DNA of 64,000 nucleotides, taken from Acidobacteriota bacterium. GTDB taxonomy: Bacteria > Acidobacteriota > UBA6911 > RPQK01 > DATIPO01. The position numbers were made by a program, and so were the translations under genes. The notes under the pieces were generated by a model. That model had not been told where the DNA came from. It searched no databases and saw only the letters and a program-made list of their open reading frames with translations. The stretch covers positions 52,282-116,281 of the forward strand of contig DATIPQ010000138.1 in assembly GCA_035471785.1 (NCBI GenBank), given 5' to 3'. Positions 51,368 to 60,384 of the stretch are shown in pieces. Within the stretch, counting starts at the first letter, position 1. Every line of letters starts with the position of its first letter.

Positions 51368-52831
51368 ATGCAGCCGATTCAATTCATATCGCCCGAATCT
51401 TTATTCGCCGGAGAGGCCCAGGGGTCGGTTCCTCTGGGGGACGGCCAGGTGAGCGCCGACTTCATCCAGGAACTGATAGCGCGCCTGGTCGAGGGGCAGG
51501 AAGAGGGTCTGGCGGCAGAACAGATCCATGTGCAAGAGGATTCCGCCCAGGAGGAAGTCCAGTTTCTCAAGGGCTCCGCCGATTCCGCCTCACGGCAACA
51601 AGACATCGACGCCGAAGATCTTTTTTATACCGGGGTCGTCGTCGAGGGCGAGCCTCCAGTGGTGACCCCTGGGACCAGGGTTCCCCAAGGATCGGAGACC
51701 CGCCAAACCCTGTTTATCGGCCAGAGCGGGCAGGATGTCCAGAGCGAAGTCGAGAAGGCCGCTCCGCGGACGGCCCCTTCGCGTCCCATCGTTGAAATCG
51801 AACCCCACATCGACGCAGCCGCCGCCAAAGCCCTGCGCACCCGCCTGGCCGCTCCCCCGTCCACCCTCGACCTCGATCAAGTCATCGACGAGGCTGTGGC
51901 TCGCAGTGGCCGCCAGTCGAGGGCGACGGAGGGTCTGCCCGAAGACCTTCGAGGCGTCGATGTGCGCCGCCTGGTAGGCGCGTCGGTCGCCGCCGATCAG
52001 GTTCTGCGTTCCTCCAAGGAGGAGGGCGCCGGGCAGGGAAGTTGGCCAGGCGGCTCCTCATCGGCTTCTTCTAGCGGCGCCTCGCAAAGTCAATCGGCTC
52101 CGGCCTTGGACAGCCGTCAGCAGTCCCAGGGAGACCGGGACGGCTCCCAGGAGCAGCCCTACCGAGACCCGTCCCGCGCTTCCAACCAGAGCGCGCGGGC
52201 CGGCCAGCCGCAGGCTCAGACAAACGCCCAAGCCTCTTCGCCGTCAATCGCCGCACGCTCCGGCGCCGAAGGCAGTTTTTCGGATGCCTTGACCGCCGCC
52301 GGCGCCGAGCCGCGCGCATCGACGGCTGCCCAAACGCGCCCCGCCGCAGCCGCGGAAGCTCCCTACCAGAACATCCGCGGCGCCGATCAGGACCAGGTCT
52401 TCAATCAAATCGTGCGCAGCGCACGGCTCTTTCAAAGCGAGGGCGGGCAGAACTTCGAGATCCGCCTCAAGCCCGAATTCTTGGGACGCATTCAGATCGA
52501 CACCCGGCTGGGCGCCGACAACACCCTGACGACCCGTTTCCTGGTGGAGGATCCCGAGGTCAGGGCCCTGCTCGAGCATCGTCTGCCGGCGCTGGCCGAC
52601 CGCCTCTCCGAAGGCGGCGTGCGCATTCAGTCGGTGGAGGTGCAGAACATGAATTCCGGCGACGCCGGACGCTCCCAGGCAGACGCCCAGCAGGGACAGC
52701 AGCGTCCTGGAGAGGGCGGCAAAGCTCAGCAGCAGCATTCAGCCGACTCCCGAAGGAACTCCGATTCTTCCCAGCAAGAGAGCAACAACCGTCCACGCAG
52801 CCATCAGGGACTCATCAGCCTGGTGGCCTAG
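51368..52831 (+). CDS. fliK: Flagellar hook-length control protein FliK
   Basis: 487 residues from ATG 51368. The first 350 residues are low-complexity Ala/Ser/Gln/Gly-rich, as in FliK molecular rulers. The C-terminal domain carries the FliK signature: LRLKPE-type NFEIRLKPEFLGRIQID, LTTRFLVEDPEVRALLEHRL and PALADRLSEGGVRIQSVEVQ. It switches export specificity from hook to filament. It is secreted through the flagellar apparatus. The poor conservation of the N-terminal part is normal. Confidence 0.88.
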   Translation: MQPIQFISPESLFAGEAQGSVPLGDGQVSADFIQELIARLVEGQEEGLAAEQIHVQEDSAQEEVQFLKGSADSASRQQDIDAEDLFYTGVVVEGEPPVVTPGTRVPQGSETRQTLFIGQSGQDVQSEVEKAAPRTAPSRPIVEIEPHIDAAAAKALRTRLAAPPSTLDLDQVIDEAVARSGRQSRATEGLPEDLRGVDVRRLVGASVAADQVLRSSKEEGAGQGSWPGGSSSASSSGASQSQSAPALDSRQQSQGDRDGSQEQPYRDPSRASNQSARAGQPQAQTNAQASSPSIAARSGAEGSFSDALTAAGAEPRASTAAQTRPAAAAEAPYQNIRGADQDQVFNQIVRSARLFQSEGGQNFEIRLKPEFLGRIQIDTRLGADNTLTTRFLVEDPEVRALLEHRLPALADRLSEGGVRIQSVEVQNMNSGDAGRSQADAQQGQQRPGEGGKAQQQHSADSRRNSDSSQQESNNRPRSHQGLISLVA

Positions 52832-52854
52832 GCAGGAATGAAGGAAGAGACATC

Positions 52855-53199
52855 ATGGAAGTAGGATTCAACCCCATTCTAGGCAACTCGGACCCCACTG
52901 CCAGCTTTGGCAACCAGCAGTTGGGCCGCTTCGAGTTCCTGCGCTTGCTGGTGGCTCAGATAGCCAACCAGGATCCGCTGGAACCGGTGGCCAATACCGA
53001 GTTCGTGTCCCAGGTGGCCCAGTTCAGCTCGCTCGATGAGCTGGTCAAGATCCGCCAGTTGGGAGAGATCAACCAAGCCATTTTCGAACAGTTGCTGGCC
53101 GGCGCTCAGGAGCCCGACGCCCCGGCCGAGCCGGACGCTCCCCAAGACCCGGGCGCGACCGACTCAGGTGGCGCTGCCGACGACGGCGAGAGCAGTTAA
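52855..53199 (+). CDS. flgD: Hook-capping protein FlgD, N-terminal-domain form
   Basis: 114 residues. The core LGRFEFLRLLVAQIANQDPL, EPVANTEFVSQVAQFSSLDE matches the conserved FlgD N-terminal domain (F-L-x-L-L-x-x-Q-x-x-x-Q-D-P). The tail is low-complexity Pro/Asp/Ala-rich. The usual Ig-like C-terminal domains are missing, giving about half the normal length; many bacteria have such short FlgD. It caps and guides hook assembly. Confidence 0.9.
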   Translation: MEVGFNPILGNSDPTASFGNQQLGRFEFLRLLVAQIANQDPLEPVANTEFVSQVAQFSSLDELVKIRQLGEINQAIFEQLLAGAQEPDAPAEPDAPQDPGATDSGGAADDGESS

Positions 53200-53263
53200 T
53201 TGAGCCTGCCCTCCTACGCTGAAAGCTATGGAGGGCAAGCACGTAAACGTTAGGAGGAAGACC

Positions 53264-54520
53264 ATGGGTGGAGCTTTTTTTACCGGACTGTCAGGCCTTG
53301 TTGCCAATTCACTGGGTATCGAAGTGGTGGGCAACAACCTGTCCAACACCAATACTGTCGGCTACAAGGTCAACAACATCCACTTTGCGGAACTCATCTC
53401 GGGCAGCAATCAGTTGCTTAAACTGGGGCAGGGAGCCCGCACCGAGCGCCTGGCCGAGACCTTTTCCCAAGGCTCTTTGCAGGACTCCCAGATCCCCACC
53501 GACATGGCCATCCAGGGCGGAGGATTTTTCGTGGTCGGCGACGGCGTCAATTCTCAGTTCTATACGCGCGCCGGCAACTTCCAGATCAGCCCCGACGGGT
53601 TTCTCACCAACAGCGAGGGACTCTTCGTATTGGGCTATCCCGCCATCGACGGGGAAGTCAATCTCAACTCCGGCTTGCAGCCCGTCCAGATCGTGCCCGA
53701 CACCGGGCTGGAACCTCGCGCCACTTCGTTGCTGCGCATCGGGGCCAACCTCAACGTCGACACGCCGGAAGGCGAGATCTTCACCACCGCCGTCAGCGTC
53801 TTCGATTCCTTGGGCGAAGATCACCAGATCACCCTCCACTTCACCCGCACGGCTTCGGGGTGGGACTACGAAGTGCAGCTTCCCGCCGAGGACGTGGGGG
53901 GCGCAGTGGGAGATCCGCCCGCCGTTTTGGAATCGGGATCGATCACCTTCGACGGCGACGGCCGAATCGATACCGTAACCACCACCGGAGGCGCCCTGCC
54001 GGCGGGCAGCGACGTCACCGGCATCACCATCAGCGGATTAGCCAACGGAGCCAACGACCTCACCTTCGACTGGGATCTCTTCGACGAGAACGGCCAGGGA
54101 TTCATCACCCAGTTCAATCTTCCCAATGAAACCCAGCTTACTTTCCAGGACGGAAACGGGGCCGGATCCCTGACCGGCATCGTGGTTCGCCGCAACGGCG
54201 TGATCGAGGGACTCTTCTCCAACGGCGAGACCTCCCCGCTGGGGCAGCTCGCCATGGCCAAGTTCACCAATCCCCAAGGACTGGTCAAGGTGGCCTCCAA
54301 CCTCTATTCCAAGACGGCCCAGTCGGGAGATCCTTCCGTAGGCGAGCCCGGCACGGGCGGACGCGGGGTGATCAGGGGCAATGCCCTCGAGAGCTCCAAC
54401 GTCGACATCGCCGAGGAGTTCGTCAAGCTCATCATCTTCCAGAGGGCCTACCAAGCCAACTCTCGCCTGGTCATTACGGCCGACGAGGTGGTTCAGGAAG
54501 CCATCGCCCTCAAGCGGTAA
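53264..54520 (+). CDS. flgE: Flagellar hook protein FlgE
   Basis: 418 residues from ATG 53264 (AGGAGGAAG upstream). N-terminal rod/hook signature LSGLVANSLGIEVVGNNLSN then TNTVGYKV, the hook D1 block TDMAIQGGGFFVVGD, and the C-terminal helix SSNVDIAEEFVKLIIFQRAY followed by QANSRLVITADEV. It builds the hook that connects rod and filament. 418 residues is typical for FlgE. Confidence 0.95.
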   Translation: MGGAFFTGLSGLVANSLGIEVVGNNLSNTNTVGYKVNNIHFAELISGSNQLLKLGQGARTERLAETFSQGSLQDSQIPTDMAIQGGGFFVVGDGVNSQFYTRAGNFQISPDGFLTNSEGLFVLGYPAIDGEVNLNSGLQPVQIVPDTGLEPRATSLLRIGANLNVDTPEGEIFTTAVSVFDSLGEDHQITLHFTRTASGWDYEVQLPAEDVGGAVGDPPAVLESGSITFDGDGRIDTVTTTGGALPAGSDVTGITISGLANGANDLTFDWDLFDENGQGFITQFNLPNETQLTFQDGNGAGSLTGIVVRRNGVIEGLFSNGETSPLGQLAMAKFTNPQGLVKVASNLYSKTAQSGDPSVGEPGTGGRGVIRGNALESSNVDIAEEFVKLIIFQRAYQANSRLVITADEVVQEAIALKR

Positions 54521-54598
54521 ATCTGACGCTCGACGCCGATAATCGTCAAGATTCTGTCGGCTCGAGCAGGACCCGTGACGCCTTCCTCCCCCCCCGGA

Positions 54599-54648
54599 CC
54601 GGCGCAAACCCCTGGCTTTCAAGGGGTTTGCGCCGGTCTTCTCTTTTT
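54599..54648 (+). terminator. Strong intrinsic terminator after flgE
   Basis: A perfect 15-bp stem (54599-54613 with 54622-54636, CCGGCGCAAACCCCT against its complement), an 8-base loop and then TCTTCTCTTTTT. The T-run is shared with the sigma-54 promoter that follows. Confidence 0.88.
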
Positions 54649-54663
54649 GGCATCCCCTTTGCT
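54647..54663 (+). promoter_or_regulatory. Sigma-54 promoter of fliL-fliNOPQR
   Basis: TTGGCATCCCCTTTGCT has GG and GC separated by ten bases. It begins in the T-run of the flgE terminator. Start predicted near 54674, with GGAGGTG and ATG 54686 immediately after. Confidence 0.75.
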
Positions 54664-54685
54664 TCCTCGCTGGTCGTCGGAGGTG

Positions 54686-55207
54686 ATGAACGTGGCCGAG
54701 CAACTACAGGCAAACGAAGCAGGGCAGGAAGCACAAGCGGTCAAGAAGCGCTCCAAACTTTGGATCATCCTGCCTGTCGGATTTCTTTTCGCAATCATCT
54801 CGGCCGGACTGGGAGCCTATTTGGGAGGCATCTTCTCTTCGGCCGACAGCCAGGTGGAGGCAAGCGCTCCGCCTGAGATCGTCAACGAGACCTTCCCCTT
54901 GGATCCCATCGTCATCCAGTTGGCCGACGACACGCGCAAGCAGCGCTTCGTGAGGCTTTCGGTCACCTTGGGACTCTATCGCCCTGAGGATGGGGAATCG
55001 AGGGGCCTTTCCGACGAGGTCACCTTTCAACCCAGGGTGCAAGACCGCCTCATCTTTGCCATAGGCAGCAAGACCAGCGATGAGTTGAACGCCCCCGGAG
55101 GCCGTCAGCAGCTTAAAGACGAGTTGCTGACGCAGATCGGCAGCGTTTTTCCCGAGAATTGCGGAAAGTTGAAAGAAGTCTACATCACCGAGTTGTTGAT
55201 TCAGTGA
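54686..55207 (+). CDS. fliL: Flagellar basal body-associated protein FliL
   Basis: 173 residues from ATG 54686. One membrane helix (LWIILPVGFLFAIISAGLGA) and a periplasmic domain with FPLDPIVIQLADDTRKQRFV, LSVTLGLY and the C-terminal GKLKEVYITELLIQ, as in FliL. FliL surrounds the stator units and modulates torque. First gene after the terminator. The longer open frame upstream is rejected because it runs through the terminator. Confidence 0.88.
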   Translation: MNVAEQLQANEAGQEAQAVKKRSKLWIILPVGFLFAIISAGLGAYLGGIFSSADSQVEASAPPEIVNETFPLDPIVIQLADDTRKQRFVRLSVTLGLYRPEDGESRGLSDEVTFQPRVQDRLIFAIGSKTSDELNAPGGRQQLKDELLTQIGSVFPENCGKLKEVYITELLIQ

Positions 55208-55223
55208 GCGAGGAGGGGGCACC

Positions 55224-55631
55224 ATGGCCGGTCCCGCAACACAAGAGGCGGCCCAGGAAACTTCCAATGCGGCCGCCAGTCAGACCAAGTCGGCAGTCAA
55301 GTCCGCAGCTAAACCCGCAGCTAAATCCACGGTCAAGCCCGAAGGCGAAGACTTGCGCCGTTCCCCCCAAGAGCTGGGCCTGGAGCTGGCCCAGGTCGAT
55401 CTGGACCGCTTCGGCGATATCCCCTACCGCATCGACATTCTCATCGGCAAGGCCGTCAAGAAGGTCAAGGAGATCCTCGAGATGGAGGTCGGCGACACGG
55501 TGGTGCTGGACCGACCCGCACACGAAACCGTCCTCCTGACCATCGAAGGCGTCACCATCGCTCAGGCCGAAGTCGTCAGTTCTGACAGCGGCGCCAGCAT
55601 CCAGATTTCAGACGTGGGGTGGGAGGCATAG
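55224..55631 (+). CDS. fliN: Flagellar motor switch protein FliN
   Basis: 135 residues. The N-terminal 50 residues are Ala/Lys-rich (KSAVKSAAKPAAKSTVKPEG), and the C-terminal SpoA domain reads IDILIGKAVKKVKEILEMEV, GDTVVLDRPAHETVLLTIEG, with AQAEVV. The family's Asn-Gly turn is replaced by Glu-Gly. FliN forms the lower C-ring and binds FliH. Only 16 bases separate it from fliL, so the usual fliM between them is absent. Confidence 0.88.
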   Translation: MAGPATQEAAQETSNAAASQTKSAVKSAAKPAAKSTVKPEGEDLRRSPQELGLELAQVDLDRFGDIPYRIDILIGKAVKKVKEILEMEVGDTVVLDRPAHETVLLTIEGVTIAQAEVVSSDSGASIQISDVGWEA

Positions 55632-55979
55632 ATGATTTACGCCCAGAGCTTCATGGCCTTGGCGCTGGTTCTAGGACTGGTGTGGTTGTTCTACCGCCTT
55701 TTCATGCACCTTCAGAACCGCTTGGGTCTTTCCGGGCCTGACCGAAGCATCCAGGTGGAGGAGCGGACTTCCCTGGGCGACAAGCGCCAGTTGCTGGTGG
55801 TGCAGGTCGACGGTCAGCGCTACCTCCTGGGGGCCACCAGCAGCAATATCTCGCTGGTCTCGGCCCTGGGCGAAAAGCCCGAACCGCAGGCTGAGGAGGA
55901 TGCCTCCGACAACGCCGCCGCGGAGTCGAGGCCTGGATTCAAGTCTTTTAGAAGTCTGTTGGGGGAGATGGGGCTGTGA
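55632..55979 (+). CDS. fliO: Flagellar biosynthesis protein FliO
   Basis: 115 residues directly after the fliN stop. One N-terminal helix (SFMALALVLGLVWLFYRLFM) and a short cytoplasmic domain with VEERTSLGDKRQLLVVQVDG, RYLLGATSSNISLVSAL, the FliO/FliZ pattern. It assists FliP assembly. The C-terminus overlaps the GTG of fliP. Confidence 0.88.
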   Translation: MIYAQSFMALALVLGLVWLFYRLFMHLQNRLGLSGPDRSIQVEERTSLGDKRQLLVVQVDGQRYLLGATSSNISLVSALGEKPEPQAEEDASDNAAAESRPGFKSFRSLLGEMGL

Positions 55980-56752
55980 GCACCCTCGGCCCAAAGAGGA
56001 GCCGTGCCTGCAAGCGCTGGCTGGTCCTGTTCTTGTTGCTGGGAGCGCTGACCGTTCCGGCCTGGGCCCAGCAGCAGGCCAGTCCGCCCTCGCCCAATCT
56101 CAACGTCAACTTCGACTCGGGCGACAGCTACTCGGTTCCTCTGCAACTGCTGGCCATCCTGACCCTGCTTTCCTTTCTGCCGGCCATGCTGATCTCGATG
56201 ACGGCCTTTACGCGCATCATCGTGGTGGCGCATTTCATCAGGCAGGCGCTGGGGACGCAGGGGGCGCCCAGCAACCAGATCCTCATCGGACTCTCGCTCT
56301 TCCTCACCCTGTTCGTGATGGGTCCCACGCTGGAGCAGATCTACCAGGGTGCGGTGGTGCCCTACCAGCAGGGGACGCTGCAGGGCCAGGAAGCACTGGA
56401 GGCCGCGGCCGCGCCCATCCGCACCTTCATGCTCAAACACGCCAATGAGAAGGAGCTGGCCCTTTTCGTCAAGGTCGGCAAGCTGCCTCAGCCGCGGACG
56501 CCCGACGACCTTCCTCTGCGCGTCATCATCCCCGCCTTCATGCTCTCGGAACTGAAGGCGGCGTTCACCATCGGATTTGTCATTTTTCTGCCCTTCCTGA
56601 TCATCGACATGGTCATCAGTTCGGTGCTGCTCTCCATCGGGATGATGCAGTTGCCGCCCATCGTCATTTCCACCCCCTTCAAGATCCTGCTCTTCGTGCT
56701 GGTGGACGGCTGGACGCTGGTGGTCACCTCCTTGATCGAAGGATTCGCCTGA
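55976..56752 (+). CDS. fliP: Flagellar export-gate protein FliP
   Basis: 258 residues from GTG 55976. A cleaved signal peptide (WLVLFLLLGALTVPAWAQQQ) is normal for FliP. Then LLAILTLLSFLPAMLISMTA, FTRIIVVAHFIRQALGTQGA and PSNQILIGLSLFLTLFVMGP, and near the end LPFLIIDMVISSVLLSIGMM. It is the core of the export gate, with FliQ and FliR, inside the MS ring. Confidence 0.97.
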   Translation: MSTLGPKRSRACKRWLVLFLLLGALTVPAWAQQQASPPSPNLNVNFDSGDSYSVPLQLLAILTLLSFLPAMLISMTAFTRIIVVAHFIRQALGTQGAPSNQILIGLSLFLTLFVMGPTLEQIYQGAVVPYQQGTLQGQEALEAAAAPIRTFMLKHANEKELALFVKVGKLPQPRTPDDLPLRVIIPAFMLSELKAAFTIGFVIFLPFLIIDMVISSVLLSIGMMQLPPIVISTPFKILLFVLVDGWTLVVTSLIEGFA

Positions 56753-56774
56753 TCGGCCCGGAGGACCCTCGCTC

Positions 56775-57041
56775 ATGACCGAAGCAACCGTAGTCGAGAT
56801 GCTGCACGGAGTGGGAATGCAGGTTCTGTGGCTGGCCGGCCCGCTGCTGCTGATCGGCCTGGCGGTGGGACTGCTCATCAGTGTGGTCCAGGTCGTAACC
56901 TCTATCCACGACCCCACCCTCAGCTTCGTGCCCCGCATCATCGTGGTGCTGGTCATGGCCCTGATTCTGCTCTCCTGGATGCTCAACCGTCTGGTCAGCT
57001 TCACCATCAACCTCTTTCATCAAATCACCCAGTTGGTTTAG
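56775..57041 (+). CDS. fliQ: Flagellar export-gate protein FliQ
   Basis: 88 residues, two helices: VLWLAGPLLLIGLAVGLLIS with VVQVVTSIHDPTLSFVPRII and VVLVMALILLSWMLNRLVSF. Exactly FliQ size and pattern. GGAGG lies upstream of ATG 56775. Confidence 0.96.
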   Translation: MTEATVVEMLHGVGMQVLWLAGPLLLIGLAVGLLISVVQVVTSIHDPTLSFVPRIIVVLVMALILLSWMLNRLVSFTINLFHQITQLV

Positions 57042-57056
57042 AGGCTTGAACTTGAG

Positions 57057-57839
57057 ATGATCGACATCGGCAACACCCCGGAGTACTTCATCGGCTTCGC
57101 CCTGCTTCTGGCACGGGTGGGCGGTCTGATGATCTTCGCTCCCTTCTGGGGCAGCTTTGCCATCGCCCGGTCCATCCGGGTGGTGCTGGCCTTGGTCCTG
57201 TGCGCCGTCCTTTATCCGGTCATCGGAAGCCAAATCACTCTGCCCTCGCTCGATCCGGTGACGGTGGTGCTGGGACTGGCTTCAGAAATGGCCGTGGGGC
57301 TGATGCTGGGGCTGGCGGGGCAGATCTTCCTGGCGGCCCTGCAGTTGGCCGGCACGGTGATGGGCTTTCAGATGGGATTCAGCCTGGTCAACGTCATCGA
57401 TCCTCAGACCAACGTCGAAATCTCGGTCCTGGCTGTGCTCTACAACCTGGCCGCCATCACCCTCTTCCTCATCATGGACGCCCACATCTGGTTTTTCCAG
57501 GCCATGGTCGACAGCTACCAGATCGTCCCGCCCCTCACGGCCAGCCTCTCCGGCCAGCTCTTCGACGAGATGCTGCGCATTTCCTCGGGACTCTTTTACC
57601 TGGGAGTCAAGCTGGCCATGCCCATCGTGGTGGTGGGCATCACCGTGGACGTGCTGCTGGGAATCGTGGGAAGGGCGGCGCCCCAGATCCACATCCTCAT
57701 CGCCGGTCTTCCCCTCAAGGTGCTGGTGGGATTCATCATGGTCACCCTCACCGCCCGCGCCCTGATACCCTTCTTCGACCATCACCTCTCCGACCTCCAC
57801 CGCGACCTCTACATCATCCTCCGCACCCTGGCGGTCTAG
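57057..57839 (+). CDS. fliR: Flagellar export-gate protein FliR
   Basis: 260 residues with six helices. Features include FIGFALLLARVGGLMIFAPF, GLASEMAVGLMLGLAGQIFL, QLAGTVMGFQMGFSLVNVID and the C-terminal RALIPFFDHHLSDLHRDLYI. Completes fliO-P-Q-R. flhB and flhA, often next, are not in the window; a permease gene follows. Confidence 0.96.
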   Translation: MIDIGNTPEYFIGFALLLARVGGLMIFAPFWGSFAIARSIRVVLALVLCAVLYPVIGSQITLPSLDPVTVVLGLASEMAVGLMLGLAGQIFLAALQLAGTVMGFQMGFSLVNVIDPQTNVEISVLAVLYNLAAITLFLIMDAHIWFFQAMVDSYQIVPPLTASLSGQLFDEMLRISSGLFYLGVKLAMPIVVVGITVDVLLGIVGRAAPQIHILIAGLPLKVLVGFIMVTLTARALIPFFDHHLSDLHRDLYIILRTLAV

Positions 57840-57987
57840 CATCCGGGCCGTCCTCAGCCTGCTGGATTTCCAGCACCGTCCGCTTTTGCAATGCCGATTC
57901 CCAGGTACGGACAGGCCGGCGTCCCGCAAGCCCGCTGTCGACGGCTCCCGGCGAATGGTACAGGGCGTGCTCCCTTAACATGTTTGC

Positions 57988-60384
57988 ATGGAAAATGTCG
58001 CCCGTGACCTGCGGTTCGCTCTCCGGATTCTGCTGCTGCATCCGGGATTCACCGCGGTGGCAGTGCTGTCGCTGGCCCTGGGAATCGGGGCCAACAGCAC
58101 CATATTCAGCGCTGTCAACTCGGTCCTGCTCAAGCCCCTGCCTTTCCGTCAACCTGAACAACTGGTGCGCCTTTATGAGCGATATGTGCCCAACCAGACC
58201 CTGACCGAGGCCTCGGGGCGCAGTTTTCTGATCTGGCAAGAAATGGACACCTTCCAGGCCCTTGCGCTGGCCCGTTCCAGCCGCGTCAGCCTGATCAGGG
58301 ACGAGGAAGCGCGGCGGGTTGAGGCCGACGAGGTCTCGGAAGACTTCTTCAGGCTGCTGGGACGTCCCATGAGCCTGGGACGCGCTTTCGAACCCTCTGA
58401 AGTGAGGGCTTCAGCCGAGGTGGCGGTCATCGGATTCGGACTCTGGCAGCGCGACTTCGCGTCCGACGAAGGAGTCTTGGGACGATCGATCCGGGTGGAC
58501 GGACGGGAAATGGAGATCGTGGGCGTGGCCCCGCCCGGCTACGGCGTACTGGGAGCCGAGAAAGGACGCGGCAGCGAGCTGTGGATACCGCTCTCCTCCG
58601 GCCTCCTCATGCGCCAGGACGGAGACGAACGCCAGTTCAGGGTATGGGGACGTTTGGCCGACGACGCCAACCTTTCACAGGCCCGGATCGAACTGCGGAC
58701 CCTCTCGCGGAGTCTCGAACTCAGCCTTCCCGACAGCTATCGGGACTGGGACGTCCATCTGGCGCCGCTGCGGCAAGACCTGCTGGGCGATTCGGGAGAG
58801 CTGCTGAGCGCACTGCTGGCGGCCGTGGGCCTGGTGCTCATGATCGCCTGCGCCAACGTGGCCAATCTGCTCCTCTCTCGCTCTTCGCGCCGCCGCCGCG
58901 AGATCGCCCTGCGGGCGGCACTGGGAGCCCCCCGCCGCCGGCTGCTGGGCCAGTTGGTGGTCGAGAACCTGCTGCTGGCCGTCCTCAGCGGGGCGGTTGG
59001 CCTGCTGCTGGCGCTGTGGGGCGTAGACGTGCTGCGCAGTCTTTTCGCCTCCTGGCTGCCGCGGGCCGAGGAGATCTCGCTCGACTGGCAGGTCTTTCTC
59101 TTTACTTTGCTGGTCTCCCTGCTGGCCGGGCTGCTCTTCGGACTCGGTCCGGCCTGGAAGGCTTCGCGGCCCAACCTCAGCGTCACCCTGCGCAATGTCC
59201 GCACGGCCACCGGCACCACCGCCGAAGGACGCGTCCGGGGTGTGCTGGTGGTCAGCGAAGTGGCCCTGGCCATGGTGCTTCTTATTGCAGCCGGCGTGCT
59301 CATCCGCACCGTGCTTGCCCTCCAGGCCGTCGATCCTGGATACCAGGCCGACAAGGTGCTGGCGATGGAGCTGCGCCTTCCCTCCTGGAAGTACCAGACC
59401 GCCGCTCACCGTGAAAACGTGCTGGAGGCTCTGGCCGAACGTCTGCAGCGGTTGGCCGGGGTCGAGACGACGGCCTTCTCGGCCTCGGTTCCCCCGCTGC
59501 CCGGCGTCCCCTCGAAGGTGCTGATGACCGACTATTCCTCGGGCGGACGCGGCGAGTTGGTGGACTGCTTCGCGGTCAGCCCCGCCTACTGGAAGACGCT
59601 GGGAATCGGGGTGGTGACGGGACGTCTGCTGCTCGACAAGGAACGGCGGCGAAGTCCTGCCGTGGTCATCTCGAGAAGCTTCGCCAACCTGCTGGGCGGC
59701 CCGGGAGAGGCCATCGGCGCACGCCTGCGCCTGCGCGACGGGTCGGGACGCTTTATCGTGGTCGGCGTGGTCGAGGACGTGCGGCGCGATCCGCGGCGCA
59801 TGCCTTCGCCTGCTATCTACCTGCCCTTCCGGGGAGGTTCCCCGCGTCCCGTCTACGTTTTGATCCGCGGCCAGTGGGAGCCGTCCGATCTGACTTTAGC
59901 CGTGACCAGCGCTCTGCAGCGTCTCGATCCCGACTTGGCGGCCGACCGTCTGGCCCCCCTGGACCAACTGGGACGCGCCTCCACCAACCGTGAACGCCTG
60001 TCCATGCTGCTTCTCAGCGGATTCGCGGGCTTGGCGCTGGTGATGGCGGCAGTAGGGATCTTCGGTGTCCTCTCCTTCGTGGTCTCCGAGCGCTTCCACG
60101 AGATCGGCATCCGCATGGCCTTCGGCGCCCGCCGCCGCGACATCCTGCGCCGCGTGCTGGGGCAGGGAATGGGCTTGGCCCTGGCCGGCATCGTGGTGGG
60201 CGTGGTCGGTTCCTTCCTGGCTTCGGGCCTCCTCACCCGCCTCCTCCACACCACCCGCCCCGCCGACCCCGCCACCTACCTCTTCTACGCCCTGGTCCTG
60301 TCCGCCGTAGCCCTCCTGGCCTGCTCCGTCCCCGCCCTCCGAGCCACCCGAGTCCAACCCATGAAAACCCTCCGCTACGAGTAA
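57988..60384 (+). CDS. Orphan MacB/FtsX-family permease (ADOP type), third copy
   Basis: 798 residues. Same architecture as the copies at 11420 and 46150: N-terminal FTAVAVLSLALGIGANSTIF, MacB-like periplasmic domain, VGLVLMIACANVANLLLSRS, second periplasmic domain and C-terminal ALVMAAVGIFGVLSFVVSER then FHEIGIRMAFGARRRDILRR. Closer to the 11420 copy than to 46150 by eye. ATG 57988 has no clear ribosome-binding site. No ATPase partner is linked and it is not part of the flagellar operon. Confidence 0.9.
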   Translation: MENVARDLRFALRILLLHPGFTAVAVLSLALGIGANSTIFSAVNSVLLKPLPFRQPEQLVRLYERYVPNQTLTEASGRSFLIWQEMDTFQALALARSSRVSLIRDEEARRVEADEVSEDFFRLLGRPMSLGRAFEPSEVRASAEVAVIGFGLWQRDFASDEGVLGRSIRVDGREMEIVGVAPPGYGVLGAEKGRGSELWIPLSSGLLMRQDGDERQFRVWGRLADDANLSQARIELRTLSRSLELSLPDSYRDWDVHLAPLRQDLLGDSGELLSALLAAVGLVLMIACANVANLLLSRSSRRRREIALRAALGAPRRRLLGQLVVENLLLAVLSGAVGLLLALWGVDVLRSLFASWLPRAEEISLDWQVFLFTLLVSLLAGLLFGLGPAWKASRPNLSVTLRNVRTATGTTAEGRVRGVLVVSEVALAMVLLIAAGVLIRTVLALQAVDPGYQADKVLAMELRLPSWKYQTAAHRENVLEALAERLQRLAGVETTAFSASVPPLPGVPSKVLMTDYSSGGRGELVDCFAVSPAYWKTLGIGVVTGRLLLDKERRRSPAVVISRSFANLLGGPGEAIGARLRLRDGSGRFIVVGVVEDVRRDPRRMPSPAIYLPFRGGSPRPVYVLIRGQWEPSDLTLAVTSALQRLDPDLAADRLAPLDQLGRASTNRERLSMLLLSGFAGLALVMAAVGIFGVLSFVVSERFHEIGIRMAFGARRRDILRRVLGQGMGLALAGIVVGVVGSFLASGLLTRLLHTTRPADPATYLFYALVLSAVALLACSVPALRATRVQPMKTLRYE

